From NCBI RefSeq assembly GCF_002994745.2, contig NC_037093.1, positions 22,083,555 through 22,147,554 on the forward strand: a stretch of 64,000 bases of DNA, read 5' to 3'. Positions 57,907 through 64,000 of this stretch are shown piece by piece; the first letter of the stretch is position 1; each line of letters starts with the position of its first letter. The position numbers and the translations under genes were made by a program. This stretch comes from Rosa chinensis. Its lineage: Eukaryota > Streptophyta > Magnoliopsida > Rosales > Rosaceae. Below the pieces are notes generated by a model. That model saw only the letters and a list, made by a program, of their open reading frames with translations, made no database searches and was not told the DNA's origin.

Positions 57907-59111
57907 CTTGTTCCATTCCCATGTCTAGGATCAAGGGACCATAAATCTGAATGAACAATTCCTTTCTCAGAGCCAGTTTTATCAGATGAAACTTCTTTGG
58001 AATAGCCACCATACAGAAAGATCTGTAATGTCAAAAGAGAACACATGGTTAAACGTTAAAGCTATTGAGAAAGTCAGTACATGCATCACATTACTAAGTT
58101 AATAAGTCCCTCACCTCATCTTGGTAAACAAAAATTGAAAGCCACTTCGTGCACTTGGCCGCATGGCCCCAGGCCTAAGGGTTATTTCTTGCCACTTAAA
58201 CGTAAAATTGCACAAGTATTGTTAGAAATAATTATAAATAACAACAGATAAAAACTTCTTAAGACTTGATTAATATGACAGAGACTAGATATCTTTACCT
58301 TGAACTGGTCCAGGTCAAATACATAAAGATCATTATGATACCTGCATATCGTAATAAAATAACCAACTAATTAGTAAATTAAAAGATAAATATTTGCAAG
58401 CTCATACAGTCTCCTTTGCTAGAAAAATCAACAAAAATTCATGGGTTACATAATTATAAAATGTTCAAAAATGTTTCATAAAAACCATCAACAACCTCAC
58501 TTCTCTTAGAGTGTCATAGAAGCCGCCAAAAACAATTAATAATCTTGTGCTTGTACAATACCTGTAACATAACTGATAATGCATCACTGTAAAAAAACAA
58601 TGAACAGAGATGAAGACTGGACTAATGTTGTAAAGTGTGTGTCTCAACACACACGAACACATACTCAAAGCTATATGGAAATTAGACCAACACAAGTATC
58701 AAAAGCAACCTGAATTTACCATTCGATGACCTGAGTGTGGACTTAGACTCCCTTTAAGTTTAGTTGTACCCATTGATTTGTTTTGAGATCCAACATCGAT
58801 CCAAAAGTCCTGTAAGGGAAAAGAAAAAAGCTAACATTATAATCACACAATTGAGGGCGAAATATAGGATAAAGGGTCAAATCCCAGTCTATTAAGAATT
58901 ATGTTTCCAGATGGGTTCACCTTATGGTGATGGAACCTATCTTGGTTTGGGGAAGTAAACTCACCACCTAATAACAGACAATGCAATGATGTTCAAGACG
59001 CAAAAGAATTAAAATTGCAAATAGTGAACATGTGTTTGTATATATGAATGTAGTTATGTCGATCAATATACCGAAGATGTAAACATAGTTCTTCCAGGTG
59101 ACAGCCTGGTG
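57907..59111 (-). pseudogene. Kelch-repeat protein (KLHDC4-like, At5g50310 type) fragment
   Basis: Seven exon pieces read down the minus strand: HQAVTWKNYVYIFG (about 59111-59072), GEFTSPNQDRFHHHK (58967-58921), LDLKTNQWVQLNLKG (58809-58720), a GGFYDTLREV exon (58561-58496), YHNDLYVFDLDQFK (58341-58299), WQEITLRPGAM (58194-58115) and IFLYGGYSKEVSSDKTGSEK (58022-57907). Introns keep GT-AG ends. It is broken: apparent 4-base insertions before LDLKTNQW and within the GGFYDTLREV exon, and apparent single-base losses in FQF-VYQDE and DPR-WEW. The first and last parts of the host gene are missing. Introns show it was copied as DNA, not from mRNA. It lies on the same strand as the Ulp1 piece, which suggests capture by the CACTA element, or just chance proximity. 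Confidence 0.82.
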
Positions 59112-59905
59112 ATATAGGATTAATTTATGCACCAATTTGAAACAAATTAATCCTACAATATTAGGTCTAATCTTTCTTAGTTATCACACAAACTATTTAG
59201 GTTTTGTAGAGCCTGAGTTCCATACTCTCAATTTGAATGAGAATAACTTATTCAACAAATTTTGGTCCACTGTGATCTGCAATCAAATTCTTATCTTTTG
59301 TAATTTTGATTACAAAGCCTTGCAACTTAGTAAATGCTATAACATTTTTCGGATCTCATTCTGTTCAATAGGGTGCCTAGGGGACCTGGGGTAAATCATT
59401 AAGTGTTATAGTCACCAATATATTTGCTGAACCTGTTACTTGTATTTTAGCATGAACACCATTACAGCATTACGTAAGCATTTCAAAATAATCATAGAAA
59501 AAATAGTTTTAGTACACACAACTCTTCACTAAATTCACAATCCATCATTCTATTATCAAAAGGAACGAAGCAGGCTACAGTAGAAAGACAAACCTGCAAA
59601 TTTTCAAGGCCGCCATTCGATGGATTGGAAGATGTTGCCTAATCTTTAACGCTGCCCTTGATAACCTTTTCAACTAGAGAGAGAGAGAGAGAACTAATTA
59701 AGAATCAGAGCCCTCCTCATATTGTTTTCCAGAATCAAAATCGCTTCACAACAACGTCTAATACAATTCAGTCAAAATGCATTAACAATGTATACGGAAA
59801 AATGCTTAGCATAACCATCATAAAATCTAATACTGTACTACAACTATCCAATGTGCCAAGGGATGATCCTAGAGGCTTTTTATATCAAACATATAGGTTA
59901 TCAAA
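59112..59905. other. Gene-free region
   Basis: No recognised gene. A possible extra exon at 59593-59650 on the minus strand ends in a CAG/GTTTGTC donor, but its product is unknown to me. A short (GA) run lies at 59676-59693. Confidence 0.4.
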
Positions 59906-59929
59906 GAATTGAAAGCAAATAAGCAGCGG

Positions 59930-60562
59930 AGTTACTGTAGCTGACCGGAAAAGTCGCCGGAAAATGGCCGGAAAAGTGTTGACCGGTCGTTGACTGGGGT
60001 GCTGACGTGGCAGTTGTAGCTGACGTGATAGGTCCGGTTGATGACGTGGCGGATGACAAGGCGCCTGCGTGTATGCTGACGTGGCGGAGTTTTCTGCGGT
60101 TTGGCGGCTTCACTTGGGTTTCGCTGCACGTGGGCTGGGCTTGGGCTTCAGCTGTCTGGGCTTGGGCTTGGGCTGCGGCTTGGGCTGCTTCTCCTCCTCC
60201 TTTTTATTTTTTTTATTTTTTTTATTTTCTTTCTTCCGGTTCGGTATCAACCTTTTCTGGTGGCCGGTTCGGATGATTTTATGCCGGTTCCGGTGGAGGA
60301 TTTTCCGGTTCCTGGTTTCTGGGGTGGAGGTGCTGCAGGAAGACAAGTATGGCTGCAGGAGGTGGTGAGGAAGGCTTTGAACCGGGCAGGGAAACTTTTG
60401 CTTCTTCCGGTGGCCGGTTCGGTGGTTTTCAGGCCGATTCTGGGGATGGGGCCGCTTGTTTCAGACTCCTGGGGTTGAGATCTTCGAGTTGGGCGGCTGA
60501 GGTTTCTGGGATTTGAAGGCTACGAATTTAGGGTTTCAGGGTTAGGGCTCGTGCTGATAACG
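59930..60562 (-). mobile_element. Leader region of a copia-type element (truncated)
   Basis: On the minus strand, directly inside the small LTR, lies TTATCAGCACGAGCCCTAAC, a PBS-like start seen in some plant copia elements. It is followed by a GC-rich leader. The part at 59935-60070 has GCCGGAAAA and TGACGTGGC repeats on the plus strand. No gag or pol is left. Confidence 0.45.
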
Positions 60563-60780
60563 TGTTTTAGGGAATCAGAAATTGAGAGATAATCGTTGTG
60601 TATTCTCATTGATAATAGGGGCCTCTTTATATAGAGGATTACAATGCATAGAATCTCAATCATATAAGGAAAGTAATTCTACATTGATTAGGATTCTAGA
60701 TCCTTCTAATTAAATCATATTACCACTAGGTCAAGTAACATAGAGTTTGGGCTAAACACAAATTAGGTTTTCCTTGAACA
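60563..60780 (-). repeat. Small LTR (218 bp), copia-like
   Basis: The ends are TGTT and AACA, and it contains TCTTTATATAGAGG, a TATA-like palindrome. It abuts the PBS-like sequence at its left edge. A second LTR copy was not found, so the element is truncated or its partner is lost. Confidence 0.55.
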
Positions 60781-60782
60781 TT

Positions 60783-61230
60783 TTCTACTTTATATGTCTA
60801 GGTAGGTCAAATCTGTGCTATACAACTTTAAATACCGACTATATAGATACAATTGAAGCAATAATGTTTGAATTTTTGTTCTAATGTTTTTCATCCTGTA
60901 ATGTTGGTATATAACGATTCGATATTTCTAAATCTAGATCTACATAGTAGGTGTTTTTGTCCTAATGTTTTTTTCTTCTAATTAAGTATAGGTTATATGT
61001 GTACATATTTGTACCTTTTGATTAGATTGGTAATATATATTTATTCTATGTGTTTTGTTTTCTGCTTTATATGTTTAGGTAAGTCAAATCTCTACTGTAC
61101 AACTTTAAATACTTACTATATAGATACAATTGAAGCAATAATGTTTAAATTTTTGTTCTAATGTTTTTCGTCCTATAATGTAGGTATATAACTATTTGAT
61201 ATTTCTAAACCTACATCTTAGGTATATATA
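60783..61230. repeat. Local duplication of ~170 bases
   Basis: The segment from CTTTATATGTCTAGGTAGG (about 60788) recurs as CTTTATATGTTTAGGTAAG (about 61066), including ACAATTGAAGCAATAATG. The offset is about 278 bases and several substitutions are seen. The two copies are in direct orientation. Confidence 0.85.
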
Positions 61231-63830
61231 TTGATTCATAAGAATACATTTAATCTTATATGTCTGAAAGCATAATTCTGGGCCACGCCGGGTGTTAGCC
61301 AAATAGTCACCCTCAAGTATAAGGGGTATAAGTAATAGTATAGGGATTTAAGAAAGGTTGTCGAACTCATGAGAATTGGATTCATTTTACTAGCTAGGGT
61401 GTTAATTAACCTAAAGAGAGCTAGAATATGTAAATGTACAATCACAAACCTAAATTCATAAGGAAATCTAGGCTCATGGTGAGTATGTGCATTGTGGTGG
61501 TAGTGAAATTGTTTGTTGGATAGAGTGGTGAACCAAATTAAAATAAATGCTCAAATGAAAACTAAACTAGTAATATAATGGATGAAGTTGGGGGTTGGAT
61601 TGTCTACCACTGACTTCCCTTGCGAGTATTGAAGTAAAAATACCAGTGATGCTATTCTAATTTTCTAATTACCTTCTTTGCATTCGGATAAGACTACAAA
61701 TGCTTAAGCTCCTTTAATGTTATCAATTCCAACCAGATAAGTCTAGAATTAACTACTTAAGAACAAATCCTATTACCGGTTAAGTCTCAATTCATTGTTT
61801 CTAGATGCATAAAGTTTTGAGTTTAGATAATCATGCAAACAAACCAATCCTAGATCTAGGTGATTTTAACTCACAACCTTCACATGCACATAGAGGATGC
61901 TATCATGCTATAAATGCTTAAAGTTAACTACTCCCTAAATATTTTTTCATGAAATGACAAACACAACACATTCAAAGTAGTTAAGTTTGAATGAATGCAT
62001 TCACTTTTTGAATTAGCATATGAAGATGAAAATCACAACTAACATCAAACGTAAATTAAAACAACAATTCGTACAAGTTTCAACCCTAGCCCCAACAAAG
62101 TAACTACTCACTCATAATCATATAAATTAACATCAAATCTATAAAGTACATCAAGATAAATTAAAGAGTTAAAGAAATAATGAACTAGTTGAAGCTTGAC
62201 AAATCAATGGCTAGCTCCTCCTTTGTTTTCCTCCTTCAATGCTTCTTGAATCATCCTTGATGATGGAGTAAATGGATGATGAACTTCTTGTTGATGATTA
62301 ATGAAATGGTGATGAAGATATGATGCTTCTTTGGCTAACTTTAAGTGGTAGTGATGGAGTAGTGGTGGTGGTGATGGAGTGGTAAGAGGAGTATGAGTTT
62401 TATGGATTTGAATTTTGGGAGGTGGATATGGAGGTTTTATGGAGGAGATGAAGAGAGAAAGAATATGTAATGGGGTGGTAATGGGTGATGGTTGAAAAAT
62501 GTAATGAATGGATGCTTATATAGGGAAGATAGAGAGGTGTAAAATAATGAAGAAAGGCAAAGGGAGCACCTCGCTTCATGAATGGAGCAAAAAGGAGGAG
62601 TGTTGGAGTGGTAATAGATCCCACAAATAAGGGAAAAGAGTATAAGAGTGATGGTGTAGGTTAGAGTAGGAAATGATGAGTGAGAGATGGTGATTAAGCT
62701 TAAAACATGATAGATATTGAAGTGATGATGATTGTGAACTTTTGGGTAATAGGGAGTGTTTGGTTGAATCGGAACAAAAAAGTTTGAGATTTGGTTAAGA
62801 TAGAATGATGGTGAATGGATGTAATGGAATAGATGATATGGTACTCATCCTCCTTGTTCCTCCATGAATATGGCCGAAAAATACATGGCTCCACTGTAGG
62901 TGGAGATGCTCCGCCACTTGTGCCGCCAAAAGTGGTGGTGCACCGAAAATTTGTCGGAATTTCACTTTTTTCTCCTCTTGTCAAGATTTTCTACAAAACA
63001 TGAAATTGAATTAGTCAACATTAAATTGGACTTTAGAACAAGTAATTTTCATATTTTAGGCACAAATATGTATATAAATTCTAATCCAACACTGGGGGTA
63101 GCGTACGCCGAAGACGACAGTTAACGGAAATGTAAAATAGTCATTCAATATTTCATAAACGACAAGCCAAATGCAATTGGTAAAAAAAATCATTTACTGT
63201 GGCCCCATCCCTCTCAACGAGAGGCGAAGTGGTCATTCAATATTCCTCTCGGCGCTATCCCTTTCACCTGCCAATCAATCGTGTTGTTAAATTATCGAAG
63301 GCACTGAGATACAGATCTGAAACTCCTAATCCACACCAAAATTGAAGGTAAGTTGCACCAGGCGGTGATATTTGGATCCCCTATAGAGAACGTACAAGAA
63401 AAATAATATACTAGAAGAAAATAGAGGATGAGGAATAGATGCTTGCGATGAGATAGAAGATGAAAGTTTGGAAGTCGAAGACGATGATGGTGGCTGAAGG
63501 TTGAGATTCGAAGAGCACTGAAACTCTGAAAGCTCAAGAGTTTATGTCTTTCCCTGAAATTTGAGGCGGTGGTTGATTTGGTTCTCTATTGTGAAGGCAT
63601 GAGTTGATCATTGCCAAACCAAGGTATTTAACAAATATTGAGAAGGAATGAGTTGATCCCTGAAAACTGATTAAGTCCGAGAACAAAAACTCCTAGCCGC
63701 CGCCACCACCGAGCTGTATCCTAAACTAATAGGAGCACAATCCATCCATAACAACAAACAACAAGCCACCGTTGCTTCTGAAGATAAATATGGGGGAAAC
63801 ATATAAATGTCAAACTTAAGACAACATTAG
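61231..63830. other. Unrecognised non-coding region
   Basis: A phrase near 61270-61390 (GGGCCACGCCGGGTGTTAGCC and AGGTTGTCGAACTCATGAG) looks like repetitive plant DNA, but I cannot name it. TGATGG/GGTGATG-rich stretches lie at 62240-62400 and 62640-62830, and a small GCCGCC/GGCGGT hairpin-like part near 62900. No gene of known type was found. Confidence 0.4.
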
Positions 63831-63841
63831 TATGTTAGCAA

Positions 63842-63905
63842 TGGTGGTGCGTTGGCCAAGGCTGAAGCTAGTAAGGTGGTAACCCAGGTTCGAGCCATCT
63901 TATTC
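63842..63905 (+). other. Possible SINE head (tRNA-like A and B boxes)
   Basis: GTTGGCCAAGGC (A-box like) and, 32 bases later, GGTTCGAGCC (B box) are followed by a T-rich stretch. This resembles the Pol III promoter of plant SINEs. It does not fold as a full tRNA as far as I can see. Confidence 0.35.
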
Positions 63906-64000
63906 CCTTTTATTGTTTTATTTTTGTTGAATATTTTTTTCTTTTTCTAATTCAAAATAAACTGAATTTGTTAGTTTAAATTTGTTGGTTATTGTTCTTG

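Noticed and set aside
60069..60478. GC-rich plus-strand ORFs of about 90-125 aa as genes
   Set aside because: They lie in a retroelement leader and consist of Gly/Leu/Trp-rich, repetitive reading without homology.
63842..63905. A functional tRNA gene
   Set aside because: Box-like motifs are present, but I could not form a cloverleaf with an acceptor stem and anticodon arm. It is at most a SINE head.

Overview
This is plant nuclear DNA, from a eudicot. It has intron-containing host genes with GT-AG junctions, AT-rich spacers, and dense plant-type transposons (gypsy, copia, LINE, CACTA, MULE, PIF/Harbinger, hAT). A woody or herbaceous Rosaceae species is my guess from overall flavour only; nothing in the sequence proves it. 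No prokaryotic operon, CRISPR array, rRNA or convincing tRNA gene is present.

Only three host genes look intact, and all lie between about 24.8 and 38.3 kb: a single-exon CXE18-like carboxylesterase (minus), a small two-exon OXS3-like stress gene (plus), and an 11-exon SUMO-activating enzyme subunit 2 gene (minus, about 640 aa, all junctions in phase). A decayed F-box-associated-domain gene lies between the carboxylesterase and the OXS3-like gene.

The rest is a nested transposon landscape. Positions 1-8 kb: the 3' part of a long gypsy-type LTR, then a PIF/Harbinger pair (transposase remnant and NAM-associated ORF1). The transposase is split by a 2.88 kb palindromic LTR insertion that carries U5 ends at both sides and a 5-bp target duplication. 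Positions 8.1-13.5 kb: a probable Pack-MULE holding the first exons of a proteasome RPT3 gene, then a 2.6 kb long-TIR MULE with a 9-bp target duplication, then a Tourist MITE. Positions 14-24 kb: a CACTA terminus, a 5'-truncated LINE, a copia fragment cut by a second CACTA terminus, a roughly 690-bp tandem triplication, and a hAT MITE.

Positions 38.9-45.3 kb: a 673-bp hAT element, then a direct segmental duplication. Each copy carries an antisense RNase H fragment and a hAT element at the same site with the same 8-bp target duplication. A frameshifted LINE ORF1 (DUF4283) lies between the copies. Positions 46.9-54.9 kb: a gag-only gypsy element with about 3.05 kb LTRs and a 1.84 kb interior (LARD-like). 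Positions 55.2-59.1 kb: a CACTA terminus with a 44-bp subterminal repeat array, a C-terminal Ulp1-like protease piece in five clean exons, and a multi-exon fragment of a Kelch-repeat host gene, both on the minus strand. Positions 59.9-64 kb: a small copia-type LTR with its leader, a local duplication, unrecognised DNA, and a weak SINE-like head.

The host genes show no shared pathway. The most unusual structures are transposon rearrangements and host-gene fragments sitting in or beside transposons, not a new multigene system.
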